The notes beneath the pieces are model-generated. The model worked only from the letters and a program-made list of their open reading frames with translations. It did not search any database and was not told where the DNA came from. Position numbers and translations under genes: made by a program. 64,000 bases of DNA, taken from assembly GCF_900113015.1 (NCBI RefSeq), contig NZ_FONV01000023.1, positions 31,173 to 95,172 of the forward strand, in the 5' to 3' direction. The stretch comes from Actinoplanes philippinensis (GTDB lineage: Bacteria; Actinomycetota; Actinomycetes; Mycobacteriales; Micromonosporaceae). Below, piece by piece: positions 42,319 to 50,836 of the stretch (the first letter of the stretch is position 1; the number at the start of each line of letters is the position of its first letter).

Positions 42319-44262
42319 CTAAGCGGGGACCCGCAGATTGTTCACGGGGGTCAGGGGCAGCAGTTTCTTGCCGGTCGGGCCGATCTGGATCTCGGTGTCC
42401 ATCGACGGGCAGACGCCACAGTCGAAGCACGGGGTCCAGCGGCAGTCGTCCTGCTCGTACTCGCTCTTGGAGTCCTGCCAGTCCTGCCAGAGCCAGTCCT
42501 TGTCGAGGCCGGAGTCGAGGTGGTCCCAGGGCAGGACCTCCAGCTCCTCGCGCTCGCGGGTGGTGAACCAGTCCAGGTCCACACCGAAGCCGGGCAGCAC
42601 CTCGTCGGCGGCCTCGACCCACCGCGCGTACGAGAAGTGCTCGGACCAGCCGTCGAAGCGTCCGCCCTTCTCCCAGACCCGGCGGATGACCTGGCCGACC
42701 CGGCGGTCGCCGCGGGACAGCAGGCCCTCGATCAGCGACGGCTCGCCGTCGTGGTAGCGGAACCCGATGGCCCGGCCGAGCGAACGGTCGCTGTTGATCG
42801 CGTTCTTGAGCATCTTGAGCCGGCCGTCGATGGTCTCCGGCCGGTCCATCGGCGCCCACTGGAACGGGGTGTGCGGCTTGGGCACGAACCCGCCGATCGA
42901 CACCGTGCAGCGGATGTCCTTGGTGCCGGCGGCCTCCCGGCCGGCCCGGATCACCTCGTGCGCCATCTCGGCGATCTCCAGCACGTCCTCGTCGGTCTCG
43001 CTGGGCAGGCCGCACATGAAGTACAGCTTGACCTGGCGCCAGCCGTTCGAATACGCGGTGACGACCGTCCGGATCAGATCCTCCTTGGTCACCATCTTGT
43101 TGATGACCTTGCGGATCCGCTCCGAGCCGCCCTCGGGCGCGAACGTGAGACCGGTCCGCCGCCCGTTGCGGGACAGCTCCTGCGCCAGGTCGATGTTGAA
43201 CGCGTCGACCCGGGTGGACGGCAGGGACAGCGAGACGTTGGTGTCCGCATACTGCTCGGCCAGGCCGGAGCACATGTCGCCGATCTCCGAGTGGTCGGCG
43301 CTGGAGAGCGAGAGCAGGCCGACCTCGCTGTAGCCGGAGAACTCCAGGCCCTCCTTGACCATCTGGCCGACCGTGGTGATCGACCGCTCCCGGACCGGGC
43401 GGGTGATCATGCCGGCCTGGCAGAACCGGCAGCCACGGGTGCAGCCGCGGAAGATCTCCACCGCATAGCGCTCGTGGACCGTCTCGGCGAGCGGGACGAG
43501 GGGCTTCTTCGGGTACGGCCAGGCGTCGAGATCCATCGTGGTCCGCTTGGCCACCCGGAACGGCACGTCCGGCCGGTTCGGCACGACCCGCTGGATACGG
43601 CCGTCGGGCAGGTAGTCGACGTCGTAGAACCGGGGCACGTAGATGCTCTCGGTACGGGCCAGGCGCAGCAGCAGCTCGTCGCGGCCGCCGGGGCGCCCCT
43701 CCGCCTTCCACTCCCGGATGATCCCGGTGATCTCCAGGACCGCTTCCTCGCCATCACCGAGCACCGCGGCGTCGATGAAGTCGGCGATCGGCTCCGGGTT
43801 GAAGCTGGCGTGCCCGCCGGCCAGGACGATCGGGTGGCTCTCGTCACGGTCGGCGCTGTCCAGCGGGATGCCGGCCAGGTCGAGCGCGCTGAGCATGTTG
43901 GTGTAGCCCAGCTCGGTGGCGAACGACAGCCCGAACACGTCGAACGCGGTCACCGGGCGGTGCGCGTCGACGGTGAACTGCGGGACGCCGTGCTCCTTCA
44001 TGAGCGCCTCGAGGTCGGGCCAGACCGAGTAGGTGCGCTCGGCGAGCACGTCCTCCTGCTCGTTGAGCACCTCGTAGAGGATCTGGACACCCTGGTTGGG
44101 CAGGCCGACCTCGTAGGCGTCCGGGTACATCAGAGCCCACCGCACGGTGGTCGTGTCCCAGTCCTTGACGACGGCGCCGAGCTCGCCGCCCACATACTGG
44201 ATCGGTTTGCTGACCCGGGGCAGCAGCTGCTCAAGCTGCGGGAAGACGGAACTCACGCTCAT
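42319..44262 (-). CDS. TIGR03960 family B12-binding-like radical SAM protein
   Basis: A 647-residue radical SAM protein. The N-terminal part (about 30-200) resembles a B12-binding Rossmann domain (ALMYPDAYEVGLPNQG, DVFGLSFATELGYTN). The radical SAM core has the cluster motif CTRGCRFCQAG (CxxxCxxC) and FAPEGGSER. The C-terminus has a cysteine cluster, CRWTPCFDCGVCP, probably a second Fe-S site. It is the constant partner of the DUF2344 gene that follows after the TAG with 9 bp between stop and start. The reaction is unknown; the pair is widespread and sits ahead of rne in actinobacteria. Confidence 0.9.
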   Translation of the reverse strand: MSVSSVFPQLEQLLPRVSKPIQYVGGELGAVVKDWDTTTVRWALMYPDAYEVGLPNQGVQILYEVLNEQEDVLAERTYSVWPDLEALMKEHGVPQFTVDAHRPVTAFDVFGLSFATELGYTNMLSALDLAGIPLDSADRDESHPIVLAGGHASFNPEPIADFIDAAVLGDGEEAVLEITGIIREWKAEGRPGGRDELLLRLARTESIYVPRFYDVDYLPDGRIQRVVPNRPDVPFRVAKRTTMDLDAWPYPKKPLVPLAETVHERYAVEIFRGCTRGCRFCQAGMITRPVRERSITTVGQMVKEGLEFSGYSEVGLLSLSSADHSEIGDMCSGLAEQYADTNVSLSLPSTRVDAFNIDLAQELSRNGRRTGLTFAPEGGSERIRKVINKMVTKEDLIRTVVTAYSNGWRQVKLYFMCGLPSETDEDVLEIAEMAHEVIRAGREAAGTKDIRCTVSIGGFVPKPHTPFQWAPMDRPETIDGRLKMLKNAINSDRSLGRAIGFRYHDGEPSLIEGLLSRGDRRVGQVIRRVWEKGGRFDGWSEHFSYARWVEAADEVLPGFGVDLDWFTTREREELEVLPWDHLDSGLDKDWLWQDWQDSKSEYEQDDCRWTPCFDCGVCPSMDTEIQIGPTGKKLLPLTPVNNLRVPA

Positions 44263-44282
44263 GGGTGTCCAGCGTACGCGGA

Positions 44283-44627
44283 CTACCCGCCCAGTTCCGT
44301 CGCGGCCCGGTCCAGGTCGGTGGCGAGCAGGTCGGCCCGGAAGGCGCAGAGCTGCAACGTCATCCGGGCGGCCCCGCGCTCGCCGACGACCAGGCGGATC
44401 GGCTTCCCCCGGTCGTCCAGGTCCCCGACGATGTAGTCGAGCAGCCGCACCCCGGCGCTGTCCAGGAACGAGACCGCGGTCAGGTCGATCAGCACCGCGC
44501 TCGCCGACGTGGTCCGTGCCACGATGGCCCGGCCGATGTCGTTGGCGTTGGCCAGGTCGATCTCACCCTTCAGATGGACCAGTTCGGCGGCTCCACGCCG
44601 GGAGAAACTCACCCACTGGTCCGTCAT
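44283..44627 (-). CDS. STAS domain anti-sigma factor antagonist (RsbV-like)
   Basis: A 114-residue STAS protein. The phosphorylatable serine is in VSFLDSAGVRLLDYI (DSAG), and LVHLKGEIDLANANDIG is the N-terminal beta-hairpin of the RsbV/SpoIIAA family. It should bind a kinase/anti-sigma partner when unphosphorylated. The ATG at 44627 overlaps the stop of the phosphatase gene (ATGA), so the phosphatase and its likely substrate are co-translated. Confidence 0.92.
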   Translation of the reverse strand: MTDQWVSFSRRGAAELVHLKGEIDLANANDIGRAIVARTTSASAVLIDLTAVSFLDSAGVRLLDYIVGDLDDRGKPIRLVVGERGAARMTLQLCAFRADLLATDLDRAATELGG

Positions 44628-47125
44628 GGCGCACCCCGATGGCGGCGCATGATCACTGTTGTGCCCTCTCCGGCCCGGTCGAAGGCCACCTCGTCCATCG
44701 ACTGGTAGATCAGTTGGAGCCCGCGCCCGTGGGCCGTCTCGGCGTCCTCCCCGCGCCACCGGCCCCGATCGGCGACCCGGATCTCGACCGCGTCGGCGCT
44801 GATCGTGGCGGTCACGTCGACCACTCCGAACGGGTCGTCGTCGTAACCGTGCTCGATCGAGTTGGCCACCGCCTCGGAGCAGGCCAGCAGCACCGCGTTC
44901 AGGCAGTCCGGGTCGACGCCGTGACCGGCCAGCCAGCCGCGCATGTCGGCGCGGAGCAGCGCTATCTGCAGCGGGTCGGCGCCGATCGAGCGCTCCAGCC
45001 GCTCCTCGGCGCCGAGCGTGAGGCAGAGCAGGCACACGTCGTCGGCGTGATCGCGGCCGACGAGGGTGTCGGCGAGCCCGGCGGTCAGGCCCTTGAGCGG
45101 GGCGTCGCGGCGGCGGGCGTACTCCCGGGCGAGGATCTCGAAGCCGCGGTCGATGCCCCGGCTCCGGCGCTCGATCAGGCCGTCGGTGTAGAGCAGCAGG
45201 CGGCTGCCCGGGGCCGGCCGCAGCCGGTGCTCGACCCGGCGGACGTCACCGGCCCGGGAGCCGAGCGGCGCCGAGCGGCCCTGCAACAGGTACTGCGGGG
45301 AGCCGGCCGGCTCGTGCAGCAGCGGCGGCAGGTGACCGGCGCAGGCGAACGCCATCTCACTGCTGAGCAGGTCGACCTCGACGTAGACGACGGTGGCCAT
45401 CCGGGCCGAGTCGACCCGGTCACAGAACCGGTCCAGGCCCTCCAGCAGGCGGGCCGGCCCGTTCTCGGCCGAGGCCAGCGCCCGGATCGCGCTGCGCAGC
45501 TGGCCCATCGTGGTGGCCGCCTCGATGCCCCGCCCCACCACGTCGCCGACCACCACGGCCAGCTTGTTCGCGGTGATCAGGAACGCGTCGTACCAGTCGC
45601 CACCGACCTCCATGTCCTGGGCCGCGGCCTGGTAGTGGGTCTCCACCACGAACCGCGGATCGGCGCCCGGCACGTCCGCGGCGAGCAGGCTGCGCTGCAG
45701 GGTCCGGGCGATGGCCCGCTCCTGCTCGTAGAGGCGGGCGTTCTCACAGGCCAGGGCAGCCCGGTCGGCCAGGTCGACGAGGAACATCTGCTCGGCCCGG
45801 CCACCCCGGCGGTCCGGCGCCATCCGCAGCGCGAGCGTGCCGAGCACCCGGCCACGGACGATCAGCGGCAGCACGGTGCAGCCCAGCCCGTCGCCGTCGG
45901 TGGCGAAGACCGGCGCCGCGGTCTCGATCGCCTCGCTGGTCCGGGCCTCGATCCGGGCCGGGTCCGGCGCCGGGCCGCCGTGGTGCTCGACCAGGCCGGC
46001 CGGGCCCACCTGCAGCCGCACCAGCGCCCAGTCGGCGATCTCCGGCACCACCCGCTCGACGAGTCGGCGGGCCCGCTGGAGCAGGCGGTGCTCCTCGTCG
46101 AGCGCCCGGGTGGTCCGGGCCAGGAACGAGGACCGCTCCTCCCGCCGGCGGGCGTCGTCGTAGAGGCGGGCCCGGTCCAGCGCCTGCCCGGCCTGCTGCC
46201 CGAGCAGCCGGATGACCCGCAGCTCGCCGTCGGTGAGGGCGCGCTCGTCGCGGAAGCTGAACGCGAGCACCCCCAGCACCACCGGGCCGCCCTGGTCGTC
46301 GGCCGGGCCGGTGGTCAGCGGCAGCAGGACCACGGTGCCGCGCTCGGACCGGCGCATCGACTCGGCCAGGTCCGGGAAGTGCGCCTCGGCCTCGGCCACC
46401 GAGCCGATCACGTGCAGGTCGCCGCGCCGCGCCACCTCGGCCACCGCCCGGGTCGACGAGCGGGGCATGTCGTCCCAGTTGCCGGTCGTCGGGTCGGTCG
46501 AGGCCACCGCGACCAGTTGGTCACCCTCGGCGTCGAACAGGTAGATGCTGGTGCTGGTGGCCTGGAAGGCCGGCTCCGGCGCGCGGACCACCGCCTCCGC
46601 GACCTCGGCCTCGGTCGGGGCCGCCGCCAGGTCGGCCACTATCTGCTGCAACACCCGGACCCGCTGCTCGGACGACTCCGCGGCCCGGCGGGCGGCCAGC
46701 AGCTCCCGCTCGTAGCTGCGCCGCTCGGAGGCGTTGAAGACCATCGTGCGGATGATCCGGGGCGCCCCGCCGGGACCACGCTCCAGCACCGAGTTGACCA
46801 GGGTGGGCAGCCGCCGGCCGTCGGCGCCGACCACCTCCAGGGCGATCTCGTGCACCTCGCCCTGCATCGCCAGCAACGGCGCGTAGTGGGTCTCGTGGAA
46901 GATCTGGTCACCAGCGGTCAGCAGGTCACGGAACCGCCGGTGGCCGATCAGGTCGGCGCGCGCGTGACCGGTCCACGTCAGGAACGTCTCGTTGACCCGG
47001 ACGATCGTGCCGTCCGGAAGCGTCGTCAGGTAGCCACAGGGCGCGTGCTCGTACAGGTCCTCGGGATCGTCGTCCCAGGGCAGTCGCAACTCCTGTGTCA
47101 CGTCCGGCCCACCAGATTCACTCAC
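44624..47125 (-). CDS. PAS-GAF-GAF-PP2C phosphatase with C-terminal HATPase (RsbP/RsbW-like)
   Basis: 833 residues, soluble. It has a PAS domain (about 20-135, APCGYLTTLPDGTIVRVNETFL), two GAF-like domains (about 160-320 and 335-475), and a SpoIIE-type PP2C domain (about 490-690) with metal aspartates in GGDWYDAF, VGDVVGRGIEA and LLYTDGLIERR. A GHKL ATPase/kinase domain follows (about 710-833) with the N box ACSEAVANSIEHGY. It thus joins an RsbP-like phosphatase to an RsbW-like serine kinase in one chain. The predicted target is the STAS protein encoded just downstream. The hydrolase gene upstream is the RsbQ counterpart, 29 bp away. Confidence 0.92.
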   Translation of the reverse strand: MSESGGPDVTQELRLPWDDDPEDLYEHAPCGYLTTLPDGTIVRVNETFLTWTGHARADLIGHRRFRDLLTAGDQIFHETHYAPLLAMQGEVHEIALEVVGADGRRLPTLVNSVLERGPGGAPRIIRTMVFNASERRSYERELLAARRAAESSEQRVRVLQQIVADLAAAPTEAEVAEAVVRAPEPAFQATSTSIYLFDAEGDQLVAVASTDPTTGNWDDMPRSSTRAVAEVARRGDLHVIGSVAEAEAHFPDLAESMRRSERGTVVLLPLTTGPADDQGGPVVLGVLAFSFRDERALTDGELRVIRLLGQQAGQALDRARLYDDARRREERSSFLARTTRALDEEHRLLQRARRLVERVVPEIADWALVRLQVGPAGLVEHHGGPAPDPARIEARTSEAIETAAPVFATDGDGLGCTVLPLIVRGRVLGTLALRMAPDRRGGRAEQMFLVDLADRAALACENARLYEQERAIARTLQRSLLAADVPGADPRFVVETHYQAAAQDMEVGGDWYDAFLITANKLAVVVGDVVGRGIEAATTMGQLRSAIRALASAENGPARLLEGLDRFCDRVDSARMATVVYVEVDLLSSEMAFACAGHLPPLLHEPAGSPQYLLQGRSAPLGSRAGDVRRVEHRLRPAPGSRLLLYTDGLIERRSRGIDRGFEILAREYARRRDAPLKGLTAGLADTLVGRDHADDVCLLCLTLGAEERLERSIGADPLQIALLRADMRGWLAGHGVDPDCLNAVLLACSEAVANSIEHGYDDDPFGVVDVTATISADAVEIRVADRGRWRGEDAETAHGRGLQLIYQSMDEVAFDRAGEGTTVIMRRHRGAP

Positions 47126-47154
47126 GCCAATGCTCCGCCGATCATGCCCGCTGT

Positions 47155-47952
47155 CTACAACCAGGACTTGATGGCGTCAACCGTTTCCTCCGGCGCGCTC
47201 AGATTCGGACAGTGGCCGGTCGCGTTCAGCGCCACGAAGGTGCTGTCCGGTGTGTTCTTGTGGACGTACTCGCCGACCACGGTGGGGGCGATGACGTCGT
47301 CGGAACACTGCAGGATCAGCGACGGGACCCGCAGGTCCGGCAGGTCGGCACGGTTGTCGGAGAGGAACGTGACCCGGGCGAACTTCTTCGCGATCTCCGG
47401 ATCGGTCGCGCAGAAGCTGTTGGTCAGCTCCTCCCCCAGCTCGGGACGCTCCGGATTGCCCATGATGACCGGGGCCATCGCGCTGGACCAGCCCAGATAG
47501 TTGCTGTCCAGCGACTCCAGCAGGCCGTCGATGTCCGCCCGGGTGAACCCGCCGACGTAACCGGCCGCCTCGTCGTCGATGTAGCGCGGGGACGGGCCGA
47601 CCATCACGATCCCGCCGAACCGCTCCGGCTCGCGGACCGCGGCCAGCACACCGATCATCGCGCTCACCGAGTGGCCGACGAAGACCACGTCACGCAGATC
47701 GTGCTCGCGGAGAATGTCCAGGACGTCCTCCGCATACCCCGTCAGCGAGCCGTGCCGGGAGTCCCGGTAGGCCGAGAGATCAGACCGTCCGTTACCGACA
47801 TGGTCGAACAGGACGATCCGGTGGGTGTCCCGGAACGCCGGGGTGACGAACCGCCACATGTTCTGGTCGCAGCCGTACCCGTGAGCGAACACCATCGGGC
47901 GGCCGGACTCGGCGCCCGAGATCGTCACCGCGTTTCTCTCCGTCGTACCCAT
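47155..47952 (-). CDS. RsbQ-like alpha/beta hydrolase
   Basis: A 265-residue alpha/beta hydrolase of the RsbQ/KAI2/D14 branch. Its catalytic triad reads S95 (VGHSVSAMIG), an aspartate in CSDDVIAP (D218 or D219) and H247 (NATGHCPN), nearly the same numbering as RsbQ of Bacillus subtilis. FAHGYGCDQNMWRFVTPAF and VLFDHVGNGRSDLSAY match that family closely. RsbQ activates the PAS-phosphatase RsbP in energy stress, probably through a bound small ligand. Here the next gene is a PAS/PP2C protein. The ATG at 47952 is chosen because the upstream frame has no family sequence. Confidence 0.9.
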   Translation of the reverse strand: MGTTERNAVTISGAESGRPMVFAHGYGCDQNMWRFVTPAFRDTHRIVLFDHVGNGRSDLSAYRDSRHGSLTGYAEDVLDILREHDLRDVVFVGHSVSAMIGVLAAVREPERFGGIVMVGPSPRYIDDEAAGYVGGFTRADIDGLLESLDSNYLGWSSAMAPVIMGNPERPELGEELTNSFCATDPEIAKKFARVTFLSDNRADLPDLRVPSLILQCSDDVIAPTVVGEYVHKNTPDSTFVALNATGHCPNLSAPEETVDAIKSWL

Positions 47953-48232
47953 GCGATGTGCGGCACGCCGTGCGGGACCGGCGCGCCCCTCCCTCCTGCC
48001 TGCAGCGAATGAGGTGTCGCATGCCCGGGTGACCCCGGACACCATCCGGCCCGGAGAGCCGGCTCGAAGCCAAGTCCGGGTAACCATACGACTCCGGAGC
48101 GTTTCGCACATCGCCCTCGTTGTCCGGCATTCATGTCCGGGGTCCGGATCCCGACCTCCCGTCCCACTGGCGCACCCGGCCTAACCTGGGACGCGAGTGC
48201 TGCCTCCCGGCGCGCGTGAGGAGATCGAACCC

Positions 48233-49726
48233 ATGGCCGACCAGCAGCCGGGTGACACCACCCCGGCCGCCGGAATGCCCGACCCCACCCGGTTCGCCGG
48301 GCCCGGCGAGCCACCGACCGCGGACGTGCCCGGCTGGTGGAGCGGCGCCGCGCCGGTGCCCGAGGCCGTGCCCCGGCGGTCACTGTGGTCCCGCATGGTG
48401 GACCGGGTCAACGGCGCCGAGCCCGCCGACCCGGCCGACGACCGCACCGCGATCCCGGCCGTCGATCCCTGGGCCGATCAGGACACTCCGGTCTGGCCGG
48501 ACGCGTACACGACCCCAGCGGCGCCACTCCCCCCGACCCGCATCGAGAACCCGGCGCCTCCGGCGACCCGCATCACCGGACCGGCGCCGTCCCACCCCGC
48601 GCCGTCCCACCCGGCCCCGACCGGCCTCACGGAGCCGGCGCCGCCTCGTCCGGCCGCGACCCCGGCATCGGCCTCCGCAGCGAATCCGGCGGCGACCCGC
48701 ATCGAGAACCCGGCGGCCCACGGCACGGCGGCGGCGCCCGGCACCACACCGTCGTCCCTCCCGGCGCCCGGCACCTATCCGCCGCCCGCGGGCGGCACCG
48801 GCCTGCCGCCGCTGATCCCGCCGAAGATCCGCGCGTGGGGACGGCGCGCCGCAGCCGCCGCCCCCGACCGATTGCGATCACTCGGCCAGCAGGCCGCGGC
48901 CAAGGGCCAGCAGGTCGCCGCGGAAACTCCCGACCGCCTGCGATCACTCGGCCAGCAGGCTGCCGCGAAAAGCCAGCAGGCCGCCGCAATGGGCCACCAG
49001 ATCGCCGCAAAAGGCCAGCAGGCCGCCGTGCGGGGTCAGCAGGCCGCCGCGGGCGCGCCGGGCCGGTTCCGGCTGCTGACCCGTCGCCGCGCCCCGTCCG
49101 GCCCGCCGCCGCGGATCCCGGTCCAGCCCCGGCCGGTCCCACCCCGGCCGGTCCCGCCCCGCGCGCCGCTCGCCATCCCGAGACCGCGCCGCCGACGGCG
49201 GTTCCGCAGGCTGGGCCTGTTCCTGACGGTGCTCCTGGCCCTGGCCGGCGCCTACTGGTATGTCCCCGGCCTCCGCCAGTACCCGGTGACGGCAGTGCTG
49301 CCGGAATCCTTCTCCGACCTCAATCTGCGCGACACCGAGGCCGGCCGCCGGGCCGCACAGCGTCTCGCCGATCAGTTGCAGGGCGCCGAGGGCAACACGT
49401 TCGCCGGCATCTACACCGACGACCGCGGCAAACGGGTCACCGTCTTCGGCGTCACCGGCCTGCGCCTGACCCCCGCCACCGATGTGGACGCCCAGCTCAG
49501 CCGCTTGGCCGACACGCTGAAGCTGAAGGACGTGGAGTCTTTCGACCTCGGCGAGTTCGGCGCACATCAGCGCTGCGGCACCGGCCGCCTCGACGACACC
49601 TCGGTCGTAGCCTGCACCTGGGCCGACCACGGCAGCCTCGCCACGGTCCTGCTGACCCGCCGGTCCCTCAGCGAGAGCGCCATCCTGGTGGCCGGCCTCC
49701 GCAAGACGGTCCTGGCACCAGCCTGA
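48233..49726 (+). CDS. Repeat-rich single-pass membrane protein (unknown)
   Basis: A 497-residue protein. Residues 1-190 are a Pro/Ala-rich disordered region with RIENPA repeated. Residues about 200-285 contain helical repeats built on DRLRSLGQQAAAK and GQQAA units, which look amphipathic. A Pro/Arg-rich segment follows, then one transmembrane helix (about 325-342, GLFLTVLLALAGAYWYV) and an extracytoplasmic domain (about 345-497) with two cysteines, in HQRCGTG and VVACTW. The ATG at 48233 follows GAGGAG. It is divergent from the RsbQ-like gene by 280 bp. The family is not recognised. Confidence 0.75.
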   Translation: MADQQPGDTTPAAGMPDPTRFAGPGEPPTADVPGWWSGAAPVPEAVPRRSLWSRMVDRVNGAEPADPADDRTAIPAVDPWADQDTPVWPDAYTTPAAPLPPTRIENPAPPATRITGPAPSHPAPSHPAPTGLTEPAPPRPAATPASASAANPAATRIENPAAHGTAAAPGTTPSSLPAPGTYPPPAGGTGLPPLIPPKIRAWGRRAAAAAPDRLRSLGQQAAAKGQQVAAETPDRLRSLGQQAAAKSQQAAAMGHQIAAKGQQAAVRGQQAAAGAPGRFRLLTRRRAPSGPPPRIPVQPRPVPPRPVPPRAPLAIPRPRRRRRFRRLGLFLTVLLALAGAYWYVPGLRQYPVTAVLPESFSDLNLRDTEAGRRAAQRLADQLQGAEGNTFAGIYTDDRGKRVTVFGVTGLRLTPATDVDAQLSRLADTLKLKDVESFDLGEFGAHQRCGTGRLDDTSVVACTWADHGSLATVLLTRRSLSESAILVAGLRKTVLAPA

Positions 49727-50027
49727 TCTCACCGTCAGCGATCAGGTCCCGCTCAAGGCACTTCATCGGGTACGGCTACCCGCCCCGCCTCCTGCCGGCC
49801 CGCGACGCAGGCCCCGCCTCCCGGCCGACAGCGCCCCGCCGGGCTCATGCGTCCCTCACCGGGGCCGCGGCGAGGGACACCGGGCGGTGAGTGGGGACTC
49901 AGCCCGTGAGGCGCCTTGGCGGCCGGGAGTCTCGCCCGCGTCGCGGGTCGGCACGAGGCGGGACGCGTGGCCGTACCGCCGAGGGGTTTGACCGAGAACG
50001 ATCAGCTGGAGGCGCGGCTGAGGCGGA
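49727..50027. other. Intergenic region, no gene seen
   Basis: About 300 bp between convergent genes. It is GC rich with no recognisable protein, tRNA or strong terminator. Short open frames have no ribosome binding site or conserved content. Confidence 0.5.
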
Positions 50028-50702
50028 TCACTCGGACTCGTCGCGCTTGGGGGCGTAGCGGGGGATGTATTCCTGGCCCGTCAGCTTCTGGATCTCGGTC
50101 ATCACGTAATCGGTGAGTTCGCGGAGGGCGGTCCGGTCGTCGGAGCGGCCGATCGTGTCGATGGGCTTGCCGAACTTGACCGAGATCACACCACGCTCCA
50201 GCTTGGGCACCAGGCGGCCGATCGGCTGGACCTTGTCCGTGCCGAGGACGCCGACCGGGATGATCGGGACTCCGGCGGCGACGGCGAGACGGGCGACGCC
50301 GGTGCGGCCACGGTAGAGGCGGCCGTCGGGTGACCGGGTGCCCTCGGGGTAGACGGCGACCAGGTCACCGGCGCGCAGGGCCGGGATCGCGGCGTCGAAG
50401 GCGGTGAGGGCGGCGCGGCCACCGGCACGCTCGACGCGGATGGCGCCCACGCCCTCCATCAGCTTGCGATTGAGGAAACCCTTGACGCCGGTGCCGGTGA
50501 AGTAGTCGGACTTGGCCCAGAACGCCAGGTGGCGGGGAACCACGGTGCCGAGGAGCAGCTCGTCGGCGACGGAGAGGTGGTTACCCGCGAAGATCGCGCC
50601 GCCGCTCTGCGGGATGTGCTCGATGCCTTCGACGTGCGGCCGCCAGCCGACGTCGAGGACCCTGCCCACCGTGGCTTTGGCGATCGAATACAGCAGGGGC
50701 AA
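50028..50702 (-). CDS. 1-acyl-sn-glycerol-3-phosphate acyltransferase family protein
   Basis: A 224-residue PlsC-type acyltransferase. The catalytic NHxxxxD motif reads NHLSVAD (about residues 41-47) and the substrate-binding motif is YPEGTRS (about 118-124). It makes phosphatidic acid or acylates a related lipid at the cytoplasmic face of the membrane. The start is TTG at 50702, supported by GGAGG five bases upstream; no ATG or GTG fits. It lies downstream of ileS on the same strand. Confidence 0.9.
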   Translation of the reverse strand: MPLLYSIAKATVGRVLDVGWRPHVEGIEHIPQSGGAIFAGNHLSVADELLLGTVVPRHLAFWAKSDYFTGTGVKGFLNRKLMEGVGAIRVERAGGRAALTAFDAAIPALRAGDLVAVYPEGTRSPDGRLYRGRTGVARLAVAAGVPIIPVGVLGTDKVQPIGRLVPKLERGVISVKFGKPIDTIGRSDDRTALRELTDYVMTEIQKLTGQEYIPRYAPKRDESE

Positions 50703-50836
50703 CTCGTCCTCCGGGACGCGTGGGGGGTGTGTGGTGCTGTGAGGTTAGCTGACAGTGGCCGATAAGTACCTAGTGATCTTGGACTGGCCCGGATGCTCGC
50801 CCCCTTGAAGGCGAACATCCGGGCCAATCGGCTGAA

